Source: Trichomonas vaginalis G3 (taxonomy: Eukaryota; Parabasalia; Trichomonadida; Trichomonadidae). Taken from it: a stretch of 64,000 nt of DNA. Made by a program: the position numbers and the translations under genes. The first letter of the stretch is position 1, and each line of letters starts with the position of its first letter. Location of the stretch: positions 372,001-436,000 of the forward strand of contig NC_067207.1 in the NCBI RefSeq assembly GCF_026262505.1, read 5' to 3'. The notes under the pieces are model-generated. The model made no database searches, was not told where the DNA came from, and was given only the letters and a program-made list of their open reading frames with translations. Positions 7,998-21,034 of this stretch are shown one piece after another.

Positions 7998-9313
7998 TTG
8001 CGAGTGTCTGCTGCAAATCTCTGCTGAAGCAGCAGGCACTCGCAATTGTAGGCCATGGCAATTGTATTTATAGTGTTAGAATACAATTGCCATGACTTTT
8101 GTGTAATCATTTGATCTTCCTGGAAGGAGTTGCAATGGAAGCCAAACTCCACTCCATCCAGTATCAGAAAGCCAGGAAGGAAGTCTTAACCTTGAGAAAG
8201 GGCTTCCTTCTAGGCTTTCTGTGTTACATTGGATCATAATCTGTAGAGAAGGGAGTATTTGCAGATTCTGGCCTCTTATAAGGCCAGATCTTCGTATTTC
8301 ATGCTTCCCAGGGCCGGATTTCTCTCCTGCCGCCATAGATCAGGACGGCATTTGAGAAAGCCGGCCCTGAGTAATGTAAGCGAGGCTCTGGCCTCTACTG
8401 AGGCCAGAGACTGTGATATTACGTCTTTCAGGGCCGAGTTTCTGCGAGAATGTCTATCATGTGGATGATCATCGCAAAACTCGGCCCTGAGGATGAATTT
8501 TGCAGGCTCTGGCCTCAGTAGGAGCCAGGGCTTGGTATTGTAGGATTCCCATGGCCGGTTTTCGCTCCTGCCGCCTGGGATAAGGGCGGCATTTGAGAAA
8601 GCCGGCCCTATGGATTTAAAGCGAAGCCCTGGCCTTTGCTATGGTCAGGGCCTGTGTATTTCTTTCTTTCAGGGCCGAAATGAGAGGAGATCGTCAATGA
8701 TGTGGACGATCTCCCTCAAAATCGGCCCTGAGGATTGCATTTGTAGGCTCTGGCCTTTGCTAGGGTCAGAGCTTCGTTTGGTAAGTATCCCAAGGCCGGA
8801 TTCCGCTCCTGCCGCCCGGGATAAGGGCTGCATTTGAGAAAGCCGGCCCTGGGTATTTAAAACGAAGCCCTGGTCTTTGCTGGGGCCAGAGCATGTATCT
8901 GTATGTCTTTCAGGGCCGAGTTCTTGCGAGACTGTCGACATGATCGACGATCATCGCAAAACTCGGCCCTGAGGATTGTTTTTGAAAGCCCTGGCCACTG
9001 CTAAGGCCAGAGCTTCGTATGGGCACTCTCTCGGAGCTGGATTCCTCTCCGGCCGCCCTGAATCAGGGCGGTCTTTGAGGAAACCGGCCCCGAGGATGGT
9101 TTGCGAAGCTCTGGCCTTAGCAATGGCCAGAGCTTGTGATTTTAATGAAGAGCCAAGTTCCTCTCGGATCGTGCCTAATGAGGACGACCGTCGAGGAACT
9201 TGGCTCTGAGGAGATGAATTGTGAGCTCTGGCCTCGATGAAGGCCAGAGTTTTGAATGGAATGTTTTGATGGGATGAGCCAATGCTCAGTAAGCTCGTCC
9301 CATCAAAACATTC
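7998..9313. repeat. Hairpin array in E2
   Basis: Same order of hairpins as 1679-2993, with one inserted C in a type A stem (GGCCCCGAG against GGCCCGAG). Confidence 0.9.
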
Positions 9314-9610
9314 GATTAAAAATTGAATTAAAAATTATCGTAATCACTGAAAAATTACAACAATATTTTTGAATAATATTATTATATAATAAGAATTGAA
9401 TAAATTTCTCACAAAATTAAATAAAAATTTCCAAAAAATATTAGAAAATTTTAAAAATTATTGAAAAAATAACAAATTTGATAAGAAAATTAAGGATTAG
9501 AGAAATTTAAGAAATATAGAAAATGGTTATTTATTATTGTAATGGGAAATTGAGGATATTTGAGGAGTTTTATACAGAATGTGATCTTTATAATTAAAAG
9601 AAATGAAGAT

Positions 9611-10129
9611 ATTCAAGAAAGGAGTTTACAAATGCAGGGTAAAGGAACAATACTCTGCATTTGTAAACTCCTTTCTTGAATTGAAATTCAATGAATCACA
9701 TTCAAGTGAAAAAGTGCAAGCTATTCGAGAAAGGAGTTTACAAATGCAGGGTAAAGGAACAATACTCTGCATTTGTAAACTCCTTTCTTGAATTGAAATT
9801 CAATGAATCACATTCAAGTGAAAAAGTGCAAGCTATTCGAGAAAGGAGTTTACAAATGCAGGGTAAAGGAACAATACTCTGCATTTGTAAACTCCTTTCT
9901 TGAATTGAAATTCAATGAATCACATTCAAGTGAAAAAGTGCAAGCTATTCGAGAAAGGAGTTTACAAATGCAGGGTAAAGGAACAATACTCTGCATTTGT
10001 AAACTCCTTTCTTGAATTGAAATTCAATGAATCACATTCAAGTGAAAAAGTGCAAGCTATTCGAGAAAGGAGTTTACAAATGCAGGGTAAAGGAACAATA
10101 CTCTGCATTTGTAAACTCCTTTCTTGAAT
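9611..10129. repeat. 112-bp hairpin tandem repeat, 5 copies (E2)
   Basis: Hairpins start at 9611, 9723, 9835, 9947 and 10059. The inner repeats look identical; only the first (ATTCAAG) and last (AATTAAAATTC linker) keep edge variants. That pattern is expected when internal repeats expand by unequal exchange or slippage. Confidence 0.95.
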
Positions 10130-10937
10130 TAAAATTCAATGAATCACATTCAAGTGAAAAAGTGCGAGTTTTCCTAATTTACACATATAAATGCAATATA
10201 ATAGCAATATCCCACTAAGCACAAATGTAATCTCAATCAAAACACATTATCTTCATAAATGTTAACAAATTTTTCTATTCACACATGTCTAATCATAAAT
10301 AATTAAGTCTATTCATCATTTATCGTCTAATCAAATATAATTTACATTCTCATTGATAATTGTTATATAAAAATAACATAGATTATATTTCAAATGAGAC
10401 TCTTAGAGCTTTTCTTATTTTAACATTGTAATAATATAGAATAGCATATAGATATATATGTAATAACGTATATATATGCTTATTTCTCTCATGTTTCGAA
10501 ATGCAATGTGATATTGCACTCACTTTTTATAGAAATCTACCATACTCATAGGAATGATGACATATACATTTGTCTATCTATCTACGTTGTAAAAACCTTC
10601 ATTAGCCCTAAGCTCAAAGTTTTTCTCATTCATTGCTTTAAATTGACCAAAAAATTGAATACTTGCTTTAAATTGACCATTCAATTTAAAGTTCGTCCCT
10701 TTGTATTTTGGATTTTGGAGGTTCTTGTTGTTATTTCTACAAATTAGATCCTTATTAAAATTGTTAATTTTTCGATCATTAGCGATGTCACAGTTTAAAT
10801 TGGAAATTCTTTTTCTTTGGATAGTTCACACCCGTAAAAATATTTTTACGACTTTATTATGCGACAAAATACAGACAAATCTTGCAGTGATGAACTTTAT
10901 GATACAGAACAAAGAGAAGAATAATATTCATTACTAG

Positions 10938-11974
10938 ATGATTAAACCTAATCAATCTTCGGCATATTTAAATGCACATATTAAATTTGAAAAATGCAAA
11001 AAAGTCCAGCTGGGATCAATATTTTGGTAGTAAAGATAAATGTGACTATATACAAAATGGGACCGTATTATTTGATAATAGCAGTATCAATAATTATTAT
11101 GTTTTACTTTGTTTCTATAAAGAATGCAAAGAAACTGGCGCAATTTGCATTCAAAGAACTAATAAAGTGTGTACATTACTTGAAGAAACAGTATTTACCA
11201 ATTGTAGTTCCACCACAGAATATGGTGGAGGGTCTGTTTATTATAACTGCCAAGCAGATGGAGAGTTCGTCCAACATCGAACATGTTATTATGCGTCAAT
11301 AGCAGAGCAAGCTATGGCATTTGCTCAAGCTGCTAAGCAATACCTTTCTAATAAAAACTATGCAATTGAAGTTTCTGTTCTTAAATGTGGAGAAAATGAA
11401 GAAAAAGGAAGTTACACATTTGGTATTTCTTTTGGCGATATATGTTTTGATAATAACAACATCACAAACAACAAATGTATTCATCAATAACTATTGGACT
11501 TTTAGGAAATTCGGGTACATATAATTTTTCAACATTTAGAGAAAACGCTCAAATTGAAAGTTTTTCGCTTTTATTTCCTCTTCAGATTATTCATTAACTC
11601 ATACAGTTTCGTATTGTAATATTATTGGAAATAAATGTGGAGCAGATAAAAACCAAGTTCTATTTTATTGTATATCCAAAACTAATTTAGATCACTGCAT
11701 ATTTTTAAATAACACTGCAAAATACATGTTTGGGCAAGATATAGATGGTTATAATTCGACTATTTCAGATTCATATGTTGACTCTAATTCAACCACAGGA
11801 TCAGGAACTGTTATATTTAAGAATATAAAAGAAGGTTACGATTTTAATACGTTTACTCATATATTTAATGAAAACTGCTCAATAGTTTCTCATAGAATAA
11901 TCTCCCTTAAATCGATTTTTCTTTCAAAGTTTGCAAAAACTGCAACTGCAGGATTATTTTCACGCAAAGTATAG
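10938..11974 (+). pseudogene. Beta-helix-like gene copy 1 (unit 2, broken)
   Basis: As 4282-5319 but with a further 1-bp loss in a T run near 11575, so the C-terminal frame is open only from 11726. Confidence 0.7.
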
Positions 11975-12233
11975 ATATAAATGGCAGTATTATGTCGACA
12001 AAAGTCGTTATTCTGTTCAACGGCAAAACAAATTATTTAAGCTGTTAAATCTTTTCTTTTTTATAAAAACTTTGCTTTTAATTTTTCAATTTTTAAATGA
12101 GGAGAAAACAAACCAAAAGGAAGCAATACATTTCTAATTGGATATTGTGAAATACTAATTAAGAAAAATAACATCGCAAGCAATAAATGCATAGAAATTT
12201 CATTGTATCTGGATTTGCAGGATTTAAAAATAG
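11975..12233 (+). pseudogene. Beta-helix-like gene copy 2, 5' part (unit 2)
   Basis: As 5320-5577, with one more T in the T run near 12058. Confidence 0.5.
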
Positions 12234-12359
12234 GCGTTTATTAGTTTTGAGAGTGTATGAAATTTTTTTAACTTCAAATGAATTCTTAATATTAAATAAA
12301 GTAAATCAAACAATTTATAAAATAACAAATAAAAAAAAACAATATAGAAATAGAAATAA

Positions 12360-13456
12360 TTAAGCACGAAGTTCGGAGACAGTTGGTAAGAAAGGTTTGA
12401 GTGCTTGTCGTGATGGATTCCATCCTTTAGGTAAAACTTTCGAAGGACGAGAATTTGTTACTTTCGGAATTACGATTGCTTTGTTTATCTTGTTCCCTTC
12501 GATTGCAGAGATAGATTGTGCTGTTGAAGGAACTGAACTGACTGGGAATCCACCGCCAATGAACTTGGCTGTGTTTCCTGCTATTTCTTCTGTTTTTGAC
12601 TGTGTTGATGACCTCATCTCGTGGACTTTCTTCTTCTCCATGAAATATGATGATTTAGTGTAATTGAGTTCACCACGAACTTCTTCAACACTCTTCTTAA
12701 GTTCATCGATGTTACTTGAGCGATCAAACAGCTCTGTTTCGATCTCTTGAAGTTGTTTCGTCTTCATTTCGAGCTGTTCTTCAAGAATTCTAATTTCTTC
12801 ATCACCGTCATCTTTCGTTTGACTTCCAACTTTCCTTTGTTCGCGAACAAGAAGTTTACGACGTTCTTCACGAAGAACTTTAAGTTTGTCGATTCGATAA
12901 AGACGTTCCATAAGTTTGTTTCGGAGTTCTTGTGTCATCTTGAGGAGATTAAGAAGTTCTGGATTCGATGCTTCTAAGAAACGCCATCTGTGGATATTCA
13001 TCGGCGTTTCAAGTTCATCTTCAAGAGCACGAACACGACCTTGTTGGAAAAGGATTCCTTTCTCAAGATTTCGACATTCCGTTCGTAAATAAACGGAATG
13101 TTTCGATTTGTCCATCAATTTCTTCTGTTTTCAACTTCGGACAACAATGTTTTCTTCAATTCGTCGACTTCATGGCATTTCTGTGTGTATGTTGCTGATT
13201 CTGATTTAAGACGGCCTTCAATAAGAACAATCTTCTCTTTTAATAGATCTAATGAATAAATTCTGTCATGAATCTGCTTTTGATAAAATAAGTTATATGT
13301 TGAATGCAATTGATTCAATATATTCGAACTCATCAACACTTTCATGAATATAAGAAAAATATGGAAAAAATTTAGCAAACCTATTGAAAATATTATTATT
13401 TGAATGATACACAATTTAATTGGGACAATGTCACGCCCGTAAAATATTTTTGCCAT
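12360..13456 (-). pseudogene. CFAP58 C-terminal fragment (unit 2, frameshifted)
   Basis: Identical to 5704-6801 except for one T lost from a run near 13128, which splits the frame into 113 and 252 codons. The downstream piece still holds PMNIHRWR and the GGGFP tail. Confidence 0.8.
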
Positions 13457-13470
13457 AATAATGTTAAAAA

Positions 13471-13718
13471 ATGAACAAAAATCAGAACAAAGGGGAAGGC
13501 TACACTTTGACTATCTCAGATTCATATGTTGATTCAAATTCAACAAATGGACTTGTTATATTTAATAATCTAACATAAACTCATTTTTTAACACTTTTAA
13601 TCATTTATTTAATGAAAATTGTTCAATAAATTCTGGAAAAATTATCACTTATAATTTTTCATATCTTTCTACATTTGTAAAAACTGCTTCTGCAGGATTA
13701 GTTCCATCAAAAAAGTAA
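13471..13718 (+). pseudogene. Beta-helix-like gene copy 2, 3' part (unit 2)
   Basis: As 6816-7064 with a 1-bp loss near 13574 that breaks the frame. Confidence 0.6.
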
Positions 13719-14122
13719 AAAAATACGCCATCATTAATTAATATCTTAAGATATTTTTAATGATATGTTTGCATTTGATTCAGATACTTAAATAAAAAGA
13801 AAATTTTTGTCAGTGAACAATTAAATTGCAAGTCAATAAGAATACCCTATACATTTTTAAGAGAATGCAATATCCGTCTCCAAAGCTTTTCCATTTCTCA
13901 ATCTTCATGGAGAAATTGAATTAGTCTGTCTTCCCCACATATTCAAAATTGATTAGTTTCTCCTCTTCTCCTTGGAGAAAATCGAAATGAGCTCATTGGG
14001 TGCTTTGACCAAATTTAAAAATTTACCAAATATTGTGTTTTGTCAAGTAATAAACTGACATTTTAAATAGATAAATGTAAAAAATAGTGTATAGTTTTTC
14101 ATTTTGGAGAAGTTTGTATTTT
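13719..14122. other. Spacer before transposon E3
   Basis: As 7065-7468. The target duplication is at 14113-14122. Confidence 0.7.
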
Positions 14123-14228
14123 GGGACGAACTTTAAATTGAACGGTCAATTTAAAGCAAGTATTCAATTTTTTGGTCAATTTAAAGCAATCTTATATGTA
14201 GTTTGTTTTAAAGGCTTGATCAAATAGC

Positions 14229-14328
14229 NNNNNNNNNNNNNNNNNNNNNNNNNNNNNNNNNNNNNNNNNNNNNNNNNNNNNNNNNNNNNNNNNNNNNNNN
14301 NNNNNNNNNNNNNNNNNNNNNNNNNNNN
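14229..14328. other. Assembly gap, 100 N
   Basis: A contig ends here at exactly the same element position, with the same extra A, as the contig that ends at 31789. Confidence 0.99.
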
Positions 14329-14531
14329 CTCACAAAATTAAATAAAAATTTCCAAAAAATATTAGAAAATTTTAAAAATTATTGAAAAAATAACAAATTT
14401 GATAAGAAAATTAAGGATTAGAGAAATTTAAGAAATATAGAAAATGGTTATTTATTATTGTAATGGGAAATTGAGGATATTTGAGGAGTTTTATACAGAA
14501 TGTGATCTTTATAATTAAAAGAAATGAAGAT

Positions 14532-14714
14532 ATTCAAGAAAGGAGTTTACAAATGCAGGGTAAAGGAACAATACTCTGCATTTGTAAACTCCTTTCTTGA
14601 ATTGAAATTCAATGAATCACATTCAAGTGAAAAAGTGCAAGCTATTCGAGAAAGGAGTTTACAAATGCAGGGTAAAGGAACAATACTCTGCATTTGTAAA
14701 CTCCTTTCTTGAAT
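14532..14714. repeat. 112-bp hairpin repeat, 2 copies (E3)
   Basis: Hairpins start at 14532 and 14644. Confidence 0.95.
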
Positions 14715-15522
14715 TAAAATTCAATGAATCACATTCAAGTGAAAAAGTGCGAGTTTTCCTAATTTACACATATAAATGCAATATAATAGCAATATCCCAC
14801 TAAGCACAAATGTAATCTCAATCAAAACACATTATCTTCATAAATGTTAACAAATTTTTCTATTCACACATGTCTAATCATAAATAATTAAGTCTATTCA
14901 TCATTTATCGTCTAATCAAATATAATTTACATTCTCATTGATAATTGTTATATAAAAATAACATAGATTATATTTCAAATGAGACTCTTAGAGCTTTTCT
15001 TATTTTAACATTGTAATAATATAGAATAGCATATAGATATATATGTAATAACGTATATATATGCTTATTTCTCTCATGTTTCGAAATGCAATGTGATATT
15101 GCACTCACTTTTTATAGAAATCTACCATACTCATAGGAATGATGACATATACATTTGTCTATCTATCTACGTTGTAAAAACCTTCATTAGCCCTAAGCTC
15201 AAAGTTTTTCTCATTCATTGCTTTAAATTGACCAAAAAATTGAATACTTGCTTTAAATTGACCATTCAATTTAAAGTTCGTCCCTTTGTATTTTGGATTT
15301 TGGAGGTTCTTGTTGTTATTTCTACAAATTAGATCCTTATTAAAATTGTTAATTTTTCGATCATTAGCGATGTCACAGTTTAAATTGGAAATTCTTTTTC
15401 TTTGGATAGTTCACACCCGTAAAAATATTTTTACGACTTTATTATGCGACAAAATACAGACAAATCTTGCAGTGATGAACTTTATGATACAGAACAAAGA
15501 GAAGAATAATATTCATTACTAG

Positions 15523-16560
15523 ATGATTAAACCTAATCAATCTTCGGCATATTTAAATGCACATATTAAATTTGAAAAATGCAAAAAAGTCCAGCTGGGA
15601 TCAATATTTTGGTAGTAAAGATAAATGTGACTATATACAAAATGGGACCGTATTATTTGATAATAGCAGTATCAATAATTATTATGTTTTACTTTGTTTC
15701 TATAAAGAATGCAAAGAAACTGGCGCAATTTGCATTCAAAGAACTAATAAAGTGTGTACATTACTTGAAGAAACAGTATTTACCAATTGTAGTTCCACCA
15801 CAGAATATGGTGGAGGGTCTGTTTATTATAACTGCCAAGCAGATGGAGAGTTCGTCCAACATCGAACATGTTATTATGCGTCAATAGCAGAGCAAGCTAT
15901 GGCATTTGCTCAAGCTGCTAAGCAATACCTTTCTAATAAAAACTATGCAATTGAAGTTTCTGTTCTTAAATGTGGAGAAAATGAAGAAAAAGGAAGTTAC
16001 ACATTTGGTATTTCTTTTGGCGATATATGTTTTGATAATAACAACATCACAAACAACAAATGTATTCATCAATAACTATTGGACTTTTAGGAAATTCGGG
16101 TACATATAATTTTTCAACATTTAGAGAAAACGCTCAAATTGAAAGTTTTTCGCTTTTATTTTCCTCTTCAGATTATTCATTAACTCATACAGTTTCGTAT
16201 TGTAATATTATTGGAAATAAATGTGGAGCAGATAAAAACCAAGTTCTATTTTATTGTATATCCAAAACTAATTTAGATCACTGCATATTTTTAAATAACA
16301 CTGCAAAATACATGTTTGGGCAAGATATAGATGGTTATAATTCGACTATTTCAGATTCATATGTTGACTCTAATTCAACCACAGGATCAGGAACTGTTAT
16401 ATTTAAGAATATAAAAGAAGGTTACGATTTTAATACGTTTACTCATATATTTAATGAAAACTGCTCAATAGTTTCTCATAGAATAATCTCCCTTAAATCG
16501 ATTTTTCTTTCAAAGTTTGCAAAAACTGCAACTGCAGGATTATTTTCACGCAAAGTATAG
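15523..16560 (+). pseudogene. Beta-helix-like gene copy 1 (unit 3)
   Basis: Same breaks as unit 1; no additional change seen. Confidence 0.7.
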
Positions 16561-16819
16561 ATATAAATGGCAGTATTATGTCGACAAAAGTCGTTATTCT
16601 GTTCAACGGCAAAACAAATTATTTAAGCTGTTAAATCTTTTCTTTTTTATAAAAACTTTGCTTTTAATTTTTCAATTTTTAAATGAGGAGAAAACAAACC
16701 AAAAGGAAGCAATACATTTCTAATTGGATATTGTGAAATACTAATTAAGAAAAATAACATCGCAAGCAATAAATGCATAGAAATTTCATTGTATCTGGAT
16801 TTGCAGGATTTAAAAATAG
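16561..16819 (+). pseudogene. Beta-helix-like gene copy 2, 5' part (unit 3)
   Basis: Carries the longer T run near 16645, unlike unit 1. Confidence 0.5.
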
Positions 16820-16945
16820 GCGTTTATTAGTTTTGAGAGTGTATGAAATTTTTTTAACTTCAAATGAATTCTTAATATTAAATAAAGTAAATCAAACAAT
16901 TTATAAAATAACAAATAAAAAAAAACAATATAGAAATAGAAATAA

Positions 16946-18043
16946 TTAAGCACGAAGTTCGGAGACAGTTGGTAAGAAAGGTTTGAGTGCTTGTCGTGAT
17001 GGATTCCATCCTTTAGGTAAAACTTTCGAAGGACGAGAATTTGTTACTTTCGGAATTACGATTGCTTTGTTTATCTTGTTCCCTTCGATTGCAGAGATAG
17101 ATTGTGCTGTTGAAGGAACTGAACTGACTGGGAATCCACCGCCAATGAACTTGGCTGTGTTTCCTGCTATTTCTTCTGTTTTTGACTGTGTTGATGACCT
17201 CATCTCGTGGACTTTCTTCTTCTCCATGAAATATGATGATTTAGTGTAATTGAGTTCACCACGAACTTCTTCAACACTCTTCTTAAGTTCATCGATGTTA
17301 CTTGAGCGATCAAACAGCTCTGTTTCGATCTCTTGAAGTTGTTTCGTCTTCATTTCGAGCTGTTCTTCAAGAATTCTAATTTCTTCATCACCGTCATCTT
17401 TCGTTTGACTTCCAACTTTCCTTTGTTCGCGAACAAGAAGTTTACGACGTTCTTCACGAAGAACTTTAAGTTTGTCGATTCGATAAAGACGTTCCATAAG
17501 TTTGTTTCGGAGTTCTTGTGTCATCTTGAGGAGATTAAGAAGTTCTGGATTCGATGCTTCTAAGAAACGCCATCTGTGGATATTCATCGGCGTTTCAAGT
17601 TCATCTTCAAGAGCACGAACACGACCTTGTTGGAAAAGGATTCCTTTCTCAAGATTTCGACATTCCGTTCGTAAATAAACGGAATGTTTCGATTTGTCCA
17701 TCAATTTCTTCTGTTTTTCAACTTCGGACAACAATGTTTTCTTCAATTCGTCGACTTCATGGCATTTCTGTGTGTATGTTGCTGATTCTGATTTAAGACG
17801 GCCTTCAATAAGAACAATCTTCTCTTTTAATAGATCTAATGAATAAATTCTGTCATGAATCTGCTTTTGATAAAATAAGTTATATGTTGAATGCAATTGA
17901 TTCAATATATTCGAACTCATCAACACTTTCATGAATATAAGAAAAATATGGAAAAAATTTAGCAAACCTATTGAAAATATTATTATTTGAATGATACACA
18001 ATTTAATTGGGACAATGTCACGCCCGTAAAATATTTTTGCCAT
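16946..18043 (-). CDS. CFAP58 C-terminal fragment with leader (unit 3)
   Basis: Open over all 365 codons; protein identical to 5704-6801. Confidence 0.75.
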   Translation of the reverse strand: MAKIFYGRDIVPIKLCIIQIIIFSIGLLNFFHIFLIFMKVLMSSNILNQLHSTYNLFYQKQIHDRIYSLDLLKEKIVLIEGRLKSESATYTQKCHEVDELKKTLLSEVEKQKKLMDKSKHSVYLRTECRNLEKGILFQQGRVRALEDELETPMNIHRWRFLEASNPELLNLLKMTQELRNKLMERLYRIDKLKVLREERRKLLVREQRKVGSQTKDDGDEEIRILEEQLEMKTKQLQEIETELFDRSSNIDELKKSVEEVRGELNYTKSSYFMEKKKVHEMRSSTQSKTEEIAGNTAKFIGGGFPVSSVPSTAQSISAIEGNKINKAIVIPKVTNSRPSKVLPKGWNPSRQALKPFLPTVSELRA

Positions 18044-18057
18044 AATAATGTTAAAAA

Positions 18058-18306
18058 ATGAACAAAAATCAGAACAAAGGGGAAGGCTACACTTTGACTA
18101 TCTCAGATTCATATGTTGATTCAAATTCAACAAATGGACTTGTTATATTTAATAATCTAACAATAAACTCATTTTTTAACACTTTTAATCATTTATTTAA
18201 TGAAAATTGTTCAATAAATTCTGGAAAAATTATCACTTATAATTTTTCATATCTTTCTACATTTGTAAAAACTGCTTCTGCAGGATTAGTTCCATCAAAA
18301 AAGTAA
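18058..18306 (+). pseudogene. Beta-helix-like gene copy 2, 3' part (unit 3)
   Basis: Open 82-codon frame, identical to unit 1. Confidence 0.65.
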
Positions 18307-18710
18307 AAAAATACGCCATCATTAATTAATATCTTAAGATATTTTTAATGATATGTTTGCATTTGATTCAGATACTTAAATAAAAAGAAAATTTTTGTCA
18401 GTGAACAATTAAATTGCAAGTCAATAAGAATACCCTATACATTTTTAAGAGAATGCAATATCCGTCTCCAAAGCTTTTCCATTTCTCAATCTTCATGGAG
18501 AAATTGAATTAGTCTGTCTTCCCCACATATTCAAAATTGATTAGTTTCTCCTCTTCTCCTTGGAGAAAATCGAAATGAGCTCATTGGGTGCTTTGACCAA
18601 ATTTAAAAATTTACCAAATATTGTGTTTTGTCAAGTAATAAACTGACATTTTAAATAGATAAATGTAAAAAATAGTGTATAGTTTTTCATTTTGGAGAAG
18701 TTTGTATTTT
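18307..18710. other. Spacer before transposon E4
   Basis: As 7065-7468. From 18498 onward the sequence repeats 937 onward. Confidence 0.7.
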
Positions 18711-19239
18711 GGGACGAACTTTAAATTGAACGGTCAATTTAAAGCAAGTATTCAATTTTTTGGTCAATTTAAAGCAATCTTATATGTAGTTTGTTTTAAA
18801 GGCTTGATCAATAGCATATGATCAGTACTCGTTGAGTATGTTATGATGTTAAGAGATAATGGATAGTACACTTTAATATTGAAATTGAATTTGGATTATT
18901 ATGCAATATTCTATAATATATATTATGATGATCATAAGAATGTGTTGTATGTGATGACACTTAAGTATCATTGATATTTTTTAATTATTGAAAAAGTTAG
19001 TAAATAATATTTCTTAATGTGGTGTTCTATTCCGTGAATTCAATAATCACTGTTTTAGAATTTATAAGTATAAGCTGAAAATGATAAGCTTAGAATGACA
19101 AGCTGATGATGCCGGGATAAAAAATAATAATCTGTCAAAATGGTTATTTTAATAATAAATAATATAAGAAGGTTAGGAAATGGACTTTGACCTTGAGAAA
19201 AAGCCCATCTTCTAACTTTCAGACGAATTTTGGTTAACA

Positions 19240-20554
19240 TTGCGAGTGTCTGCTGCAAATCTCTGCTGAAGCAGCAGGCACTCGCAATTGTAGGCCATGG
19301 CAATTGTATTTATAGTGTTAGAATACAATTGCCATGACTTTTGTGTAATCATTTGATCTTCCTGGAAGGAGTTGCAATGGAAGCCAAACTCCACTCCATC
19401 CAGTATCAGAAAGCCAGGAAGGAAGTCTTAACCTTGAGAAAGGGCTTCCTTCTAGGCTTTCTGTGTTACATTGGATCATAATCTGTAGAGAAGGGAGTAT
19501 TTGCAGATTCTGGCCTCTTATAAGGCCAGATCTTCGTATTTCATGCTTCCCAGGGCCGGATTTCTCTCCTGCCGCCATAGATCAGGACGGCATTTGAGAA
19601 AGCCGGCCCTGAGTAATGTAAGCGAGGCTCTGGCCTCTACTGAGGCCAGAGACTGTGATATTACGTCTTTCAGGGCCGAGTTTCTGCGAGAATGTCTATC
19701 ATGTGGATGATCATCGCAAAACTCGGCCCTGAGGATGAATTTTGCAGGCTCTGGCCTCAGTAGGAGCCAGGGCTTGGTATTGTAGGATTCCCATGGCCGG
19801 TTTTCGCTCCTGCCGCCTGGGATAAGGGCGGCATTTGAGAAAGCCGGCCCTATGGATTTAAAGCGAAGCCCTGGCCTTTGCTATGGTCAGGGCCTGTGTA
19901 TTTCTTTCTTTCAGGGCCGAAATGAGAGGAGATCGTCAATGATGTGGACGATCTCCCTCAAAATCGGCCCTGAGGATTGCATTTGTAGGCTCTGGCCTTT
20001 GCTAGGGTCAGAGCTTCGTTTGGTAAGTATCCCAAGGCCGGATTCCGCTCCTGCCGCCCGGGATAAGGGCTGCATTTGAGAAAGCCGGCCCTGGGTATTT
20101 AAAACGAAGCCCTGGTCTTTGCTGGGGCCAGAGCATGTATCTGTATGTCTTTCAGGGCCGAGTTCTTGCGAGACTGTCGACATGATCGACGATCATCGCA
20201 AAACTCGGCCCTGAGGATTGTTTTTGAAAGCCCTGGCCACTGCTAAGGCCAGAGCTTCGTATGGGCACTCTCTCGGAGCTGGATTCCTCTCCGGCCGCCC
20301 TGAATCAGGGCGGTCTTTGAGGAAACCGGCCCGAGGATGGTTTGCGAAGCTCTGGCCTTAGCAATGGCCAGAGCTTGTGATTTTAATGAAGAGCCAAGTT
20401 CCTCTCGGATCGTGCCTAATGAGGACGACCGTCGAGGAACTTGGCTCTGAGGAGATGAATTGTGAGCTCTGGCCTCGATGAAGGCCAGAGTTTTGAATGG
20501 AATGTTTTGATGGGATGAGCCAATGCTCAGTAAGCTCGTCCCATCAAAACATTC
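19240..20554. repeat. Hairpin array in E4
   Basis: Same as 1679-2993, without the extra C seen in E2. Confidence 0.9.
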
Positions 20555-20851
20555 GATTAAAAATTGAATTAAAAATTATCGTAATCACTGAAAAATTACA
20601 ACAATATTTTTGAATAATATTATTATATAATAAGAATTGAATAAATTTCTCACAAAATTAAATAAAAATTTCCAAAAAATATTAGAAAATTTTAAAAATT
20701 ATTGAAAAAATAACAAATTTGATAAGAAAATTAAGGATTAGAGAAATTTAAGAAATATAGAAAATGGTTATTTATTATTGTAATGGGAAATTGAGGATAT
20801 TTGAGGAGTTTTATACAGAATGTGATCTTTATAATTAAAAGAAATGAAGAT

Positions 20852-21034
20852 ATTCAAGAAAGGAGTTTACAAATGCAGGGTAAAGGAACAATACTCTGCA
20901 TTTGTAAACTCCTTTCTTGAATTGAAATTCAATGAATCACATTCAAGTGAAAAAGTGCAAGCTATTCGAGAAAGGAGTTTACAAATGCAGGGTAAAGGAA
21001 CAATACTCTGCATTTGTAAACTCCTTTCTTGAAT
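20852..21034. repeat. 112-bp hairpin repeat, 2 copies (E4)
   Basis: Hairpins start at 20852 and 20964. Confidence 0.95.

Larger units (their letters stand above)
7469..10699 (+). mobile_element. Hairpin-bearing DNA transposon (E2), 5-repeat form
   Basis: Complete, 3,231 bp, with intact TIRs and target duplications at 7459-7468 and 10700-10709. It is longer than E1 by three extra 112-bp hairpin repeats (336 bp) and one extra C near 9090 in the array. Confidence 0.88.
14123..15284 (+). mobile_element. Hairpin-bearing DNA transposon (E3), collapsed over a gap
   Basis: The left terminus is at 14123-14228 and the right part at 14329-15284, with 100 N between. About 1.8 kb including the whole hairpin array is missing. 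The last bases before the gap (TCAAATAGC) carry an extra A relative to other copies. Confidence 0.85.

Noticed and set aside
9611-10129. CRISPR-like array
   Set aside because: The whole 112-bp unit is repeated with no variable spacers, each unit is a long hairpin, and the setting is eukaryotic with no cas genes.
9603-10218. Overlapping 62-70 codon frames as a repeat-protein gene
   Set aside because: They arise from reading through the hairpin arms; frames overlap each other and change with repeat number.
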